From: Nitratireductor pacificus pht-3B
GTDB lineage: Bacteria > Pseudomonadota > Alphaproteobacteria > Rhizobiales > Rhizobiaceae
Length of the DNA: 64,000 nt
Reading direction: 5' to 3'
NCBI RefSeq assembly: GCF_000300335.1
Contig: NZ_AMRM01000001.1
Location: 124,001 to 188,000, forward strand
The position numbers were made by a program, and so were the translations under genes. Of this stretch, positions 63,516 through 64,000 are shown piece after piece (within the stretch, counting starts at the first letter, position 1; each line of letters opens with the position of its first letter). The notes beneath the pieces were generated by a model that saw only the letters and a program-made list of their open reading frames with translations, made no database searches and had not been told where the DNA came from.

Positions 63516-64000
63516 GATCAAGAATCTCGTCTGCCGCTACGGCAAGGTGACGGCACTGGAAGGGATCTCGCTGAAGGTTCCCGAGAAGCAGCTCGTGGTT
63601 CTGGTCGGTGCCAACGGCGCCGGCAAGAGCACGACGCTCAGGGCCATTTCCGGCCTCGTGCCGGCAGCTTCGGGGCAGATTATCTTCGACGGCGAGGATA
63701 TCACCAGCATGGCCGCCGGCCGCATTCTGGCGAAAGGCATCGCCCATTGTCCGGAAGGGCGGCGGGTGTTCGGCGAGATGTCGGTGCTCGAGAACCTGGA
63801 GATCGGGGCCTATCTGCGCCGCGACGCGAAGGGTATCGCCGACGATCTCGACCGGGTGCTCGACCTGTTTCCGCGTCTTGCGGAACGGCGCAAGCAGGTG
63901 GCCGGCACGCTGTCGGGCGGCGAGCAGCAGATGCTCGCCATCGGCCGGTCGATGATGTCGCGCCCCAGGCTGATCATGTTCGACGAACCGTCGCTGGGGC
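63508..64000 (+). CDS. livF: ABC transporter ATPase LivF (partial, 3' end outside window)
   Basis: First 164 codons of the second ATPase. Start MLEIKNLVCRYGKVTALEGI; Walker A is GANGAGKSTTLRAISG; the signature is TLSGGEQQMLAIGRSMMS; Walker B begins LIMFDEPSLG at the window edge. GGGAGGAGG lies upstream inside livG. Confidence 0.95.
   Translation, partial: MLEIKNLVCRYGKVTALEGISLKVPEKQLVVLVGANGAGKSTTLRAISGLVPAASGQIIFDGEDITSMAAGRILAKGIAHCPEGRRVFGEMSVLENLEIGAYLRRDAKGIADDLDRVLDLFPRLAERRKQVAGTLSGGEQQMLAIGRSMMSRPRLIMFDEPSLG

Overview
This is GC-rich alphaproteobacterial chromosome, most likely from the Rhizobiales (Hyphomicrobiales). The evidence is a circularly permuted two-piece tmRNA whose tag reads ANDNYAEARLAA, an alpha-type SspB, BA14K-family secreted proteins, a DUF4169 gene and the thyA-folA-hflK-hflC-DUF2065-degP block. 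The dehalogenase at 40.5-43.7 kb strongly resembles the soluble catabolic enzyme known from the marine genus Nitratireductor. A Nitratireductor-like or related Phyllobacteriaceae host is therefore my inference; the genus is not proven.

0-38 kb is mostly housekeeping. In order it holds a partial ClC channel and a thioesterase; an FAD-linked oxidase; a large AsmA-like protein; RHH, DUF4169 and SspB; a TetR/MFS efflux pair with overlapping promoters; ssrA; DUF2853; thyA-folA-hflKC-DUF2065-degP; GNAT-serB diverging from miaA; a diguanylate cyclase; a HerA-like ATPase; and ilvBN behind a leader-peptide attenuator. These are followed by LysE and VOC proteins, a tandem pair of unknown Cys-motif membrane proteins, a RecD-like helicase, pdxJ, a lytic transglycosylase, TetR-ilvC, PilZ, PhyH, AraC, two BA14K proteins, an EEP nuclease, PhzF and tRNA-Lys.

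38.7-58.2 kb is the accessory centrepiece. An aldehyde dehydrogenase and a 1072-residue self-sufficient reductive dehalogenase (RdhA fused to a phthalate-dioxygenase-reductase-like module) carry an identical palindromic operator. Next to them lies a complete protocatechuate 4,5-cleavage route. It consists of pobA-ligA-ligB-ligC plus an unassigned DUF1932 oxidoreductase on the minus strand, and galB-ligK-ligU-ligI plus a TRAP transporter with two binding proteins on the plus strand. IclR and double-HTH LysR regulators sit between the two arms. The proposed flow is: halogenated 4-hydroxybenzaldehyde or 4-hydroxybenzoate enters, is oxidised (ALDH), stripped of halogen (RdhA) to 4-hydroxybenzoate, hydroxylated (PobA), cleaved (LigAB) and processed by LigC, LigI, LigU, GalB and LigK to pyruvate plus oxaloacetate.

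58.2-64 kb holds a ThDP-dependent enzyme of unknown substrate, a 700-bp gene-free stretch and a LivHMGF-type ABC transporter cut by the window end. A dispersed family of imperfect palindromic repeats, at five sites, punctuates intergenic regions across the window.
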